Shown: positions 43,853 to 51,533 of the stretch, piece by piece
How the letters are laid out: every line of letters begins with the position of its first letter
Numbering within the stretch: position 1 is the first letter of the stretch
Source of the DNA: Siminovitchia sediminis
GTDB lineage: Bacteria > Bacillota > Bacilli > Bacillales > Bacillaceae_C
Length of the DNA stretch: 64,000 bases
Direction of reading: 5' to 3'
Assembly: GCF_042680885.1 (NCBI RefSeq)
Contig: NZ_JBHUEO010000008.1
Location: forward strand, 33,042 to 97,041
Program-made: the position numbers and the translations under genes
Notes under the pieces: generated by a model
What the model saw: the letters and a program-made list of their open reading frames with translations, nothing else
What the model was told of the DNA's origin: nothing
The model's database searches: none

Positions 43853-44290
43853 ATGAGTATTGAGCTTGCTCTCATTCCGGTGGGAATCGCAGTCTTTCAG
43901 GCAGCCGGTTCATTGATTGAGAAGAAAAGCAGTAAAACATACAGCGTTCAAACGGTCATGAAGCAGCAGCATCTTTTGCAAGAAGCGATTGAGCAATACG
44001 GCTGTGATGTTCGCGAAATTCATGAACAAAATGTTCAGACGGAAATTGGGGATATCCAGATTTTTTTCCAGCAAAATGATCAGGGCATTTTTGAAGCAGT
44101 ATTTGATGAAAGTGTGCCAAGGGCAGATGCCTTGGAGTTTATTGAAAATCTGCATATTGAGTATAGATATCTCATCCAGCAGGAGACCTGCCAAAAGTTA
44201 TTGAAACGTGCTCAGGAAAAAGGACTGGAGCTGGAGTCGGAAGAAGTGCAGAAAGACCGTTCGATTGTCTTAACCTTTCACGTAAGATAA
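43853..44290 (+). CDS. DUF1257/Ycf35-like protein
   Basis: The 145-residue protein is soluble apart from a mildly hydrophobic start (ALIPVGIAVFQAAGSLI). Its central pattern, LQEAIEQYGCDV followed later by an RADALEFIENLHIEYRYL-like block and a C-terminal VQKDRSIVLTFHVR, resembles a distant DUF1257 (Ycf35) member. The assignment rests partly on its place between a Ycf46-like ATPase and a DUF2997 protein, the order seen in cyanobacteria. ATG start at 43853, behind AAGAAAGGTG. No catalytic motif is visible. Confidence 0.6.
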   Translation: MSIELALIPVGIAVFQAAGSLIEKKSSKTYSVQTVMKQQHLLQEAIEQYGCDVREIHEQNVQTEIGDIQIFFQQNDQGIFEAVFDESVPRADALEFIENLHIEYRYLIQQETCQKLLKRAQEKGLELESEEVQKDRSIVLTFHVR

Positions 44291-44315
44291 GTAAGATTTG
44301 GCAGGTGACCGGAAC

Positions 44316-44528
44316 ATGAAGGATAAAAAATTAAAAATTAAAATAGCGGAAGATGGAAGTGTTTTTGCCGAGACGATTGGAATCAAAGGTAAGGACTGTC
44401 TGGAATATATCGAGCTTCTTGAGGAACTGCTGGATGCAGAGACCGTAGATTCCCGATATACGGAAGAATATTATGAGACCGGAACATTGTCTGTTCAAAG
44501 AAAGAATCAATTATGGAAGGAGGAATAA
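44316..44528 (+). CDS. DUF2997 small protein
   Basis: The 70-residue protein has the DUF2997 pattern: an alternating beta start (LKIKIAEDGSVFAETIGIKG) followed by the invariant-type KDCLEYIELLEELLDA and a charged tail. The start is ATG 44316 with AGGTGACC eight bases upstream. DUF2997 proteins are small partners of Ycf46/Ycf35 in other genomes; their role is unknown. The next gene begins four bases after its stop. Confidence 0.75.
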   Translation: MKDKKLKIKIAEDGSVFAETIGIKGKDCLEYIELLEELLDAETVDSRYTEEYYETGTLSVQRKNQLWKEE

Positions 44529-44531
44529 TGG

Positions 44532-45245
44532 ATGGCTATTACGAGTAAGGGAAAAGCATGGGAACGGCGACATTCTATTTGGATGCTCTGGGCGATCCTG
44601 ACGATGGGTTTTTTGAATTATGTTTCATTTTTTTATGCGGCTTCCAGGGTGAAACAGAGAAAGTGGTTTTACGCAGGTGTTATTTATTCCATTATTTTTA
44701 TTGTGACCATGGTTGCCACTGAATTTGATGGGCACTGGATCTATGATGCATCAATTGGTGTCTTTCTGATCGGATGGATCGTTTCCATTTTTCATGTATT
44801 TAAAATAAGGCCGGAATATTTATTGAGGCTGGAAGCCAAACAGGCCCCGGGATACAGGGATAAGGATATTCAATTATTGAAAGAGCAAATAAAGAGGGAA
44901 TACTCAGGCGGGACAGTCACTGTCCCTCGAGAGGAGACTGCTCCAAGGGCAGCAGCCATAAAAGAGGAGCGAGCCGAAGAAACGATGGGTATTGTGGATG
45001 TTAACACTGCATCCGAGGCCCAAATTGCAAGAGTACCTGGTATCGGCGCTTTGTTCTCCAAGAGAGTGGTGGAAATGAGAGAACAGGAAAATGGATTTAC
45101 TTCTTTTGATCATTTTGTAGAAGCTTTATCCATCAGGCCGCATGTGGCTGAAAAAATCCGTCCTCATCTTTCGTTTCCCGAAAAATCAAACCCGGCCAAA
45201 CCGGAGTCGTCTGAAAGAAGAGAAGGGAGAATCGTTGATTTCTAA
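44532..45245 (+). CDS. Membrane-anchored helix-hairpin-helix protein
   Basis: The 237-residue protein has three membrane helices at about residues 16-36, 45-63 and 72-90. A flexible charged linker follows (about 105-150), then a ComEA-type helix-hairpin-helix domain (VDVNTASEAQIARVPGIGAL at about 154-173, and SFDHFVEALSIRPHVAEKI). HhH domains usually bind DNA without sequence preference, but may also mediate protein contacts. The linker contains a 17-bp palindrome at DNA level (44910-44926). The C-terminus GRIVDF mirrors the end of the AAA protein. ATG 44532 lies eight bases after AAGGAGG. Confidence 0.8.
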   Translation: MAITSKGKAWERRHSIWMLWAILTMGFLNYVSFFYAASRVKQRKWFYAGVIYSIIFIVTMVATEFDGHWIYDASIGVFLIGWIVSIFHVFKIRPEYLLRLEAKQAPGYRDKDIQLLKEQIKREYSGGTVTVPREETAPRAAAIKEERAEETMGIVDVNTASEAQIARVPGIGALFSKRVVEMREQENGFTSFDHFVEALSIRPHVAEKIRPHLSFPEKSNPAKPESSERREGRIVDF

Positions 45246-45877
45246 TGGAATTGGTCATCCATCGGTATTTGCCGCAAACAACTGTTGAAGGACCTGGAAA
45301 GAGATTTTGCCTTTGGGTGCAAGGATGTTCCATTCGGTGTGAAGGTTGCGGTGTTCCCTGGACTTGGTCCAAGACCCATGGCACGGTGATCAGTGTTGAG
45401 GAGCTTTTTCAGCATATCCAAAAAAGTAAGGTAGAGAATGGCATTGAAGGCGTTACTTTTTTGGGCGGGGAGCCGTTTGACCAGGCGGAGGCTTTGGGGG
45501 AGTTGGCACGAAAAGTCAAAACCATCGGATTGACGGTCATGACCTTTTCAGGGTATTGGATGGAAGACTTGCGAAAAAGAGAGAATTGCCAAGCTTTGCT
45601 TGCTGCCACCGACTTATTGATTGATGGGCCGTTTGTAAAGGAAAAGTTGGATGTAAGCAGGCCTTGGGTAGGTTCATCCAACCAGCGGTATCACTTTTTA
45701 ACTTCAGCCTATCAACATTTGGAGTTTCAATTGATGGACATTGGCAATAAAATTGAGGTCCGCATTTTGGACGATGGAACAGTATCTGTCAATGGGATGG
45801 CTACGCAGAAAATGCTGAGTGAGCTGTTTGATTCAAAGGAATACAGGAAAGTAAAAAATACGGTGGGGAAGACATAA
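45245..45877 (+). CDS. Radical SAM activase-like protein (single 4Fe-4S cluster, NrdG-like)
   Basis: The 210-residue protein has the radical SAM signature C28-x3-C32-x2-C35 in WVQGCSIRCEGCGVP, the glycine strip VTFLGGEPFDQA and a minimal partial barrel without extra clusters, as in NrdG-type activating enzymes. Such proteins cleave S-adenosylmethionine to install a radical or modify a partner protein. No class III ribonucleotide reductase or pyruvate-formate-lyase gene is near, so the partner is probably in this operon. Its ATG overlaps the stop of the HhH gene (TAATG). Confidence 0.85.
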   Translation: MELVIHRYLPQTTVEGPGKRFCLWVQGCSIRCEGCGVPWTWSKTHGTVISVEELFQHIQKSKVENGIEGVTFLGGEPFDQAEALGELARKVKTIGLTVMTFSGYWMEDLRKRENCQALLAATDLLIDGPFVKEKLDVSRPWVGSSNQRYHFLTSAYQHLEFQLMDIGNKIEVRILDDGTVSVNGMATQKMLSELFDSKEYRKVKNTVGKT

Positions 45878-45897
45878 ACAGATGTCTTCTTTTTTTC
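45868..45897 (+). terminator. Terminator of the five-gene operon
   Basis: GAAGACAT and ATGTCTTC pair around a six-base loop, followed by a T-rich run. The stem overlaps the last codons of the radical SAM gene. Confidence 0.9.
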
Positions 45898-46180
45898 TTT
45901 ATGTCATATGCTTGTCTGTGCGCATGTCAGTTCAGTCTGTACATCGATGAATGTACTGGAAGTTGGGTGAACGTACCGGACAAGATTTTTATCATAGAAC
46001 CCAAAAACGGAAAGTTGTGTTCATACATTCTTTTGTTTTTCTTAGAGATTTTTAGGTCTTACATCCTGCAAAAGCACCGGCTTTTATCCTGTTTTTTTAC
46101 AATCCTTTATACATGCTTAACCATCTCTTAAAATTCCTCCCTTACAATAGGAATGAAGTCCCTGCAGAGAAGGTGAGTAT

Positions 46181-47041
46181 ATGAGTCATGAACTATCTGC
46201 TATTTCCGGAACTAATTATTTGATGTCCTATATGCGATATTTGAATAACCGGATAAAAAAAGAAAGTTTATATCATAAACGATTTCGGAAAATGCAGCAG
46301 ATTATACAACAACAATCACTCGATACATATTTTCAGCCCATTATCCACTTGAAAAATGGGGAAACAATCGGTTATGAAGTGTTCAATCGCCCGGAGCAGT
46401 CCAAGCTGTTTCCCAATACTGAAATTTTCTATGATTTTGTTGGACAGACAGACCAGGCATTTATCTTCGACTATTTTTGCAGAAATATATCCATCCAGCG
46501 TTTTGTAATCCGTGCTCCCCAGGAGAAGGTGGAAAGTGGTGTTCTTCTTTTCATTAATATCCATCCGCATGTTTTGCTTGATTCCAACTATCATAGCGGG
46601 GAAACGCTGAGCCTGTTACAGGAATTTGGCCTGGATCCAAAAAATGTTGTTTTGGAACTGACGGAAAAGAGTGCTGTTACTGACTTCGTTCAATTTGAAA
46701 AAGTTTTATCCAATTACCGCGCTCAAGGATATCGGATTGCGGTGGATGATGTGGGATCCGGATATAACAGTCTAAAAACCCTTGTATATTTAAAACCAGA
46801 ATTTATTAAATTGGATCGGTCATTAATTCAATATATTGATCAAAATGTGGAGCAGCAGGAATTGGTTTCTTTAATTATGGGATTTGCCGAGAAAACGGGC
46901 ACAAGAATTATTGCTGAAGGCGTTGAAAGAGCGGAAGAGTTGGAGTACATAAGGAACCAAGGAGCAGATTATGCTCAAGGGTATGCCATTGGCAGACCTA
47001 AACAAGAAATTGATCCGGGCAGGATTCCTGAAATGGTTTAA
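46181..47041 (+). CDS. EAL-domain cyclic-di-GMP phosphodiesterase
   Basis: The 286-residue protein is a stand-alone EAL domain after a 45-residue helical lead. The signature reads GYEVFNR (E66-V-F rather than E-A-L). The other metal and catalytic residues are in place: FINIHP, LELTEKS, AVDDVGSGY, IKLDRSLI, IIAEGVE and YAQGYAIGRP. It should hydrolyse c-di-GMP. The CBS-GGDEF gene starts 22 bp behind it, in the same operon. Together they reproduce the single-chain EAL-CBS-GGDEF proteins seen in other bacteria, here split in two. ATG start with GAGAAGGTGAG. Confidence 0.92.
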   Translation: MSHELSAISGTNYLMSYMRYLNNRIKKESLYHKRFRKMQQIIQQQSLDTYFQPIIHLKNGETIGYEVFNRPEQSKLFPNTEIFYDFVGQTDQAFIFDYFCRNISIQRFVIRAPQEKVESGVLLFINIHPHVLLDSNYHSGETLSLLQEFGLDPKNVVLELTEKSAVTDFVQFEKVLSNYRAQGYRIAVDDVGSGYNSLKTLVYLKPEFIKLDRSLIQYIDQNVEQQELVSLIMGFAEKTGTRIIAEGVERAEELEYIRNQGADYAQGYAIGRPKQEIDPGRIPEMV

Positions 47042-47062
47042 TAACTTAAAGAAGGTGAGTAC

Positions 47063-48001
47063 ATGGCAGCCCACGTTGGCGAAATAGTGGAATCGGTCCC
47101 TTCAATCTCTGTTCAAGTAAAAAATCAGGAAGTTGACCGTATATTTAGTGGAAATCCGACTTTGCAAGGAATCGTTATCCTCGACAATGATTTACCTGTC
47201 GGTTTGCTGACACGGGCCCTGTTTTATCAGAAAATGGGGACCTTATATGGATACCATCTTTATATGAACAAGGCGGTAGAGCTTTTGCCGCTTAAAGATC
47301 CGCTCATTACAGACTACAACCAACCGATCACAGAAGTAAGTAAGCTGGCAATGAAAAGAAAAGAGGAAGACCTGTATGACTATGTAATCGTGACAAAAAA
47401 CCGAAGGTATTGCGGTATTGCCAGCATTCAGAAGCTGCTTTTAAAACTAGCCGATATTCAGGCGGAGATTGCCAGCTTTTTAAATCCGCTTACCGGATTG
47501 CCGGGAAACCACATGATAGAAGCAAAATTAAAAGAAATCCTCCATAAAGACCAGTTCAGCGTTCTATACATTGATTTGGATCATTTTAAAGCATATAACG
47601 ATACATACGGTTTCAAAAGAGGAGATGATCTTCTCAAAACCATTGGAGAACTATTGAAAAAAGTGCTTCATCAAGACCAGGCATTCCTGGGTCACATTGG
47701 CGGGGATGACTTTGTCGCTATTTTGCCCCATTACTATTACGAATGGATTTGCAGAAGTATCATTGAAGAGTTTAACAAAATCATTTCTTCGTTTTATCAC
47801 CCGATTCACCTATCGCAAAAATATGTTTTTGCGGAAAATCGATTGGGTATAAAGGAGAAAATATCAATCGTCTCTGTATCGATAGCTGTTGTCACAAATG
47901 AAGTGTATACGTTTGAAAATATAGAGGAAATTGCCGAATATGCAGCAATCGTGAAAAAAAAGTGTAAAATGGTGGATGGAAGTTATTACAGCGTAAATTG
48001 A
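47063..48001 (+). CDS. CBS-GGDEF diguanylate cyclase-type protein
   Basis: The 312-residue protein has a CBS-pair-like N-terminal region (GIVILDNDLPVGLLTRALFY and DYVIVTKNRRYCGIASIQKL) and a GGDEF domain from about residue 140. The active site is GGDDF at 213-217 in HIGGDDFVAI, with the metal aspartate in VLYIDLDHFKAYND. The RxxD inhibition site upstream of the active site is not seen. It probably makes or binds c-di-GMP under control of a nucleotide bound to the CBS pair. ATG start with AAGAAGGTGAG. Confidence 0.92.
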   Translation: MAAHVGEIVESVPSISVQVKNQEVDRIFSGNPTLQGIVILDNDLPVGLLTRALFYQKMGTLYGYHLYMNKAVELLPLKDPLITDYNQPITEVSKLAMKRKEEDLYDYVIVTKNRRYCGIASIQKLLLKLADIQAEIASFLNPLTGLPGNHMIEAKLKEILHKDQFSVLYIDLDHFKAYNDTYGFKRGDDLLKTIGELLKKVLHQDQAFLGHIGGDDFVAILPHYYYEWICRSIIEEFNKIISSFYHPIHLSQKYVFAENRLGIKEKISIVSVSIAVVTNEVYTFENIEEIAEYAAIVKKKCKMVDGSYYSVN

Positions 48002-48033
48002 CTCAGGAAACTCATTGCTAAGGAGTGTCTTTA

Positions 48034-48528
48034 TTGAAAGTCGTTGTGACATCAGATACACACTTTCCTGGAAGAGGTAAGCAACTGCCTGTACCGCTGC
48101 TGCAGGAATGCCAATCTGCTGATTTGATTATTCATGCAGGAGACTGGGTGTCGATAGATGTATATCGCCGGCTTGCCGAATGTGCCGAGGTTATAGGTGT
48201 GCATGGCAACATGGATGATGAAAGGATACGGGACCAATTTCGGGAAAAAGAGCTTGTCCGGATCAAAGGTTTTGATATAGGGGTGGTCCATGGACATGGG
48301 GAAAATAAGACAACGGAAAAACGCGCCCTGGAAGCTTTTGAAGGGAATGACCCAGATATCATTATTTTCGGGCACTCACATATACCAATGATCCGCTATT
48401 TCAACAAAGTGATGCTCATGAACCCGGGTTCTCCTGCCGATAAGCGGCGCCTGCCTTACTTTTCATACGGGATCCTCCATATAGAAGAAAAGGGTTTTCG
48501 GGCGGAGATTGTCACATTTGGCAAATAG
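48034..48528 (+). CDS. YfcE/MJ0936-family metallophosphoesterase
   Basis: The 164-residue calcineurin-like enzyme has the metal motifs VTSDTHFPG (D-x-H), IIHAGDW, GVHGNMDD, VVHGHG and IIFGHSH, followed by LMNPGSP. Close relatives hydrolyse phosphodiesters such as bis-p-nitrophenylphosphate or cyclic nucleotides. The start is TTG 48034, eight bases after AAGGAG; the GTG at 48025 overlaps the ribosome site. It follows the c-di-GMP gene pair at a short distance and may be co-transcribed with it. Confidence 0.92.
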   Translation: MKVVVTSDTHFPGRGKQLPVPLLQECQSADLIIHAGDWVSIDVYRRLAECAEVIGVHGNMDDERIRDQFREKELVRIKGFDIGVVHGHGENKTTEKRALEAFEGNDPDIIIFGHSHIPMIRYFNKVMLMNPGSPADKRRLPYFSYGILHIEEKGFRAEIVTFGK

Positions 48529-48655
48529 ACTTCATTGCCTAAAGTTATTTCTCAATTAGAGTTTTCCTTGATTATTTTAGTATCAATACTTTTTTCTCTA
48601 TGCTATAAGGCATGTACTATTACTGCAGTGGAATATGGATATAAGAAAAACGGAT

Positions 48656-48704
48656 GTCGTCTGGAAAATCAGTAACAACTGATTACTAAGGGCGGCTTTT
48701 TTTT
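48656..48704 (+). terminator. Probable terminator with nested stems
   Basis: GTCGTC pairs with GGCGGC (G-U pairs included) and encloses the perfect inner stem ATCAGT-AACA-ACTGAT; eight T follow. It ends the unit containing the c-di-GMP genes and the phosphoesterase. Confidence 0.7.
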
Positions 48705-48948
48705 AGTTACTAAAGCAAACTCAACAAAATAGACTGACATTAAAAGGAAAATCAGGGTATAAAAGGTTCAGTAATGTTAACCATTTAACACTCATGAGAG
48801 GTTATCCATATTTATAATATAGACAACCATTTTTATCAACTGACAATTTAGTGAGGTGATTATTTAACAATTAGCGTTAACACAACTGCATCCAATTGGT
48901 TCTCAAGTCATTCGATACTAACTAAAATCCGACTTTGGAGTGTTCAAC
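48705..48948. other. Upstream region of the second catabolic island
   Basis: AT-rich, no gene. A possible -10 box (TATAATAT, near 48814) is visible; no clear operator palindrome was found. Confidence 0.4.
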
Positions 48949-50166
48949 TTGAAAAAAAATATATTGCTTAAAAACTGTTTCATTATTGATGTAGAAAAAG
49001 GAAACCACATGAGTAACGGAACGATTGAAATAAGTGATGGGAAAATTGTTAAAGCAGGCCCTGCCGATGATGTTCATTTGTCATTTACAGACTATCAAGA
49101 GATTGATTTGAAAGGGTTTACAGTTCTTCCTGGCTTAATCAATGTGCATGTGCATCTCTGTCTATCAGCTGAGCCGAATCCGAATGTACTTAACCAAACT
49201 GACATTGAGACAGCGATTCATGTTATACAAAATGCACAGAAAACGTTATATAGCGGTGTAACCACGGTCCGTGACTGCGGATGTAATAACTCAGCAACCA
49301 TTGAGGTTTCCAAAGCAATAGAGTCTGAAAAAGTGACTGGGTCAAGAATTATTCCTACAGGGAGAGCCTTATTAATTACAGGCGGTCATGGGAGATTTTT
49401 AGGGCGTGAAGTTGATGGTGTGGAAAATATTAGAAAAGCAGCCAGAGAAGAAATAAAAGAAGGGGCCAAAGCGTTAAAAGTAGTGGCGACTGGAGGAGTC
49501 TTGTCGCCAGGCACGGAAATTGGGGCACCTGAGTTAAATTACGAAGAGATTTTAGCTGTAGTAGAAGAAGCCAAAAAGAAAGGGCTTACCGTAGCCGCTC
49601 ATGCAATTGGCACGGAAGGAATCATGAATGCTATAAAAGCAGGCGTTGATTCTATTGAACATGGCAGCTATTTAACCGATGAAGCTATTTCTTTAATGAA
49701 GGAGAAAGGTATTTTTCATATTCCAACTTTAACAGCATACCACTGTGTAGTCGAAAACAGTAATCATTCCGCTATGGACGCTTCAACAGTACGCAAGGCA
49801 AAGTCGGCACAAGAAGACAATATTCATAGCTTTATTAAGAGTCGGCAAGCCGGTGTTGAGTTTGCTGCCGGAACTGATGCCGGGACTCCATACAATCCTC
49901 ATGGTGATATCCATTTAGAAATGAAGTTAATGGAAGCCAGTGGAGTTTCTAAAATGGATATTCTTAGGGCTGCTTCTATACAAGGAGCAAAACTGTTAAG
50001 GATTGATGATCAGGTGGGATCCATCGCGGAAAATAAGGTAGCCGACTTAATCGCAGTCGAAGGGAATCCACTGGAAGATTTGGATGCAATAAAAAATATT
50101 AAATTGGTCATCAAGGAAGGCAGCCTAGTCCATCATGCAATGGAAAGAAAGGAGTTGTTTGTATGA
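48949..50166 (+). CDS. Metal-dependent amidohydrolase (imidazolonepropionase/Xaa-Pro dipeptidase-like)
   Basis: The 405-residue enzyme has the amidohydrolase metal residues: HxH in GLINVHVHLCLS, the bridging lysine context ALKVVATGGV, histidines in VAAHAIGTEG and SIEHGSYLTD, and the aspartate in AAGTDAGTPYNPHG. The subfamily is that of carboxypeptidase Sgx9260/imidazolonepropionase-like enzymes acting on cyclic amides or dipeptides. The start is TTG 48949, eight bases after GGAG; GTG 48940 overlaps the ribosome site. It overlaps the next gene by four bases (ATGA). Substrate unknown. Confidence 0.88.
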   Translation: MKKNILLKNCFIIDVEKGNHMSNGTIEISDGKIVKAGPADDVHLSFTDYQEIDLKGFTVLPGLINVHVHLCLSAEPNPNVLNQTDIETAIHVIQNAQKTLYSGVTTVRDCGCNNSATIEVSKAIESEKVTGSRIIPTGRALLITGGHGRFLGREVDGVENIRKAAREEIKEGAKALKVVATGGVLSPGTEIGAPELNYEEILAVVEEAKKKGLTVAAHAIGTEGIMNAIKAGVDSIEHGSYLTDEAISLMKEKGIFHIPTLTAYHCVVENSNHSAMDASTVRKAKSAQEDNIHSFIKSRQAGVEFAAGTDAGTPYNPHGDIHLEMKLMEASGVSKMDILRAASIQGAKLLRIDDQVGSIAENKVADLIAVEGNPLEDLDAIKNIKLVIKEGSLVHHAMERKELFV

Positions 50167-51326
50167 TAACTACAGATGTATATAAAGATCTTCCTTTTGA
50201 GGCAGTCGAATATGAGGACCGGTTAGTCAATATAAAGAAGGCAATGTCCTCTAAAGGCGTTGACTATTTACTAATCAATGATCCAGCCGATTTAAATTAT
50301 CTATTGGGATACCGCTCGTGGGGGTATACCTTTCTCGATTGGCAAGTACTCATTATTCCCTTTGACAAGGAGCCCGTTTTAGTTACAAGAATGCTGGAAT
50401 CCACCAATTTTAAGGATCAAACTTGTATTAAGAATATGGTCACGTTCAATGATGAAGAAGATCCTATAGATAAAACCATTGAGATATTAAAGCAATTGGG
50501 AGTGGCCAATAAAAAAATTGCGTTATCATTGCAATCATGGTTTTTTAATGCGGGGCATTTTATTTCCCTAAAAAATAAACTTCCTCATGATGCTGAGATA
50601 GTAGATGGAATGGATATCACTGTAAATTGCAGGTTGGTAAAGTCAGACAGAGAAATTACATATATCAGAAAAGCAGCAGAAATGACCAGTAAAGTGATGA
50701 ATCATATAAGAGAAACCCCTATGCTCCATCCTACAGATCATGAAATAGCTCAAAAAGTCATGAATGATCTGATATCATCAGGGAGCGAACTGCCTGCTAC
50801 CCCTCCGCTGATAGGAGTAGGGAAAAGATCAACATATGGGCATCCTGTATGGGAAAACTATCAATCCTCACAGGGAGATGTAATTTTTCTGGAGTTCAGT
50901 GGCTGCTATCAAAGGTATCATGCACCTATCATGCGAACGTTAAGCATTGGAGAACCAAGTGACAAAGCCAAAAAATTTGAAGAGACCAGCTATGGTGTCA
51001 TCAATCAAATAACCAACACTGTAAAACCTGGCATGAAAGTGGAAGATATCGATGCCATTTGCAAGGAATACCTATCCAGTCAGAATATGAGTCAATATTT
51101 TCATAACCGTATTGGATATTCGGTTGGGATTGGATTTACTAAATGGATGGATGGAATCAGTGTAAAGAAAGGCGTAGATGCAGAGCTTAAACCTAACATG
51201 GTATTCCACATTATCCCTTTTATAACAGATTTTGAAATTAGTGTAGCCATCAGTGAGACGATTCTGGTTACCTCCAATGGTGTTGAAAAACTTACGAATG
51301 TACCACAGGAAATTATTAAACTCTAA
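50163..51326 (+). CDS. M24-fold hydrolase of the creatinase/ectoine hydrolase (DoeA/EutD) type
   Basis: The 387-residue protein has a creatinase-like N-terminal domain (residues 1-150, with DYLLINDPADLNYLLGYRSW) and a pita-bread C-terminal domain. Most of the metal ligands of true aminopeptidases are replaced. The first site reads VIFLEFSGCYQRYHAPIMRT where peptidases have D and D, the GHGxGL histidine region is GYSVGIGF, and the next glutamate region is FHIIPF. This is the pattern of creatinase and ectoine hydrolase DoeA/EutD rather than of peptidases. ATG overlaps the preceding stop, so the two are coupled. Ectoine or another cyclic amidine is a plausible substrate, not proven. Confidence 0.8.
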   Translation: MITTDVYKDLPFEAVEYEDRLVNIKKAMSSKGVDYLLINDPADLNYLLGYRSWGYTFLDWQVLIIPFDKEPVLVTRMLESTNFKDQTCIKNMVTFNDEEDPIDKTIEILKQLGVANKKIALSLQSWFFNAGHFISLKNKLPHDAEIVDGMDITVNCRLVKSDREITYIRKAAEMTSKVMNHIRETPMLHPTDHEIAQKVMNDLISSGSELPATPPLIGVGKRSTYGHPVWENYQSSQGDVIFLEFSGCYQRYHAPIMRTLSIGEPSDKAKKFEETSYGVINQITNTVKPGMKVEDIDAICKEYLSSQNMSQYFHNRIGYSVGIGFTKWMDGISVKKGVDAELKPNMVFHIIPFITDFEISVAISETILVTSNGVEKLTNVPQEIIKL

Positions 51327-51459
51327 AAATAAAACATGAAGTGAGTATATCGATTATGTAGTTTTGGTGTGTTCAAAGAGCCTTGTTTTGATGACATCTT
51401 TCACTGGCCGGGAACTATGCTCAGATGGCTGTACGGTCCAGCAAAATATCAATATTCAA

Positions 51460-51510
51460 TGAAGAATGAGCAGACATTCGTCATCTGCTATTCTTCATTC
51501 CGTTTTATCA
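51460..51510 (+). terminator. Hairpin between the M24 and cyclodeaminase-like genes
   Basis: ATGAAGAATGAGCAGA and TCTGCTATTCTTCAT form a near-perfect 15-bp stem with a nine-base loop, followed by TCCGTTTTAT. It may act as a partial terminator or as an mRNA-stabilising hairpin inside the island. Confidence 0.6.
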
Positions 51511-51533
51511 CATGGATCTATTGATTTAAGGAG

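Noticed and set aside
45901..46131. 76-codon open frame starting MSYACLCACQ
   Set aside because: Cysteine-rich chance frame without ribosome site; the stretch between the radical SAM gene terminator and the EAL gene seems to be non-coding.
50163..51326. Xaa-Pro aminopeptidase annotation
   Set aside because: The Asp/Asp/His metal ligands of M24 peptidases are replaced, so a creatinase/ectoine hydrolase-like role fits better.
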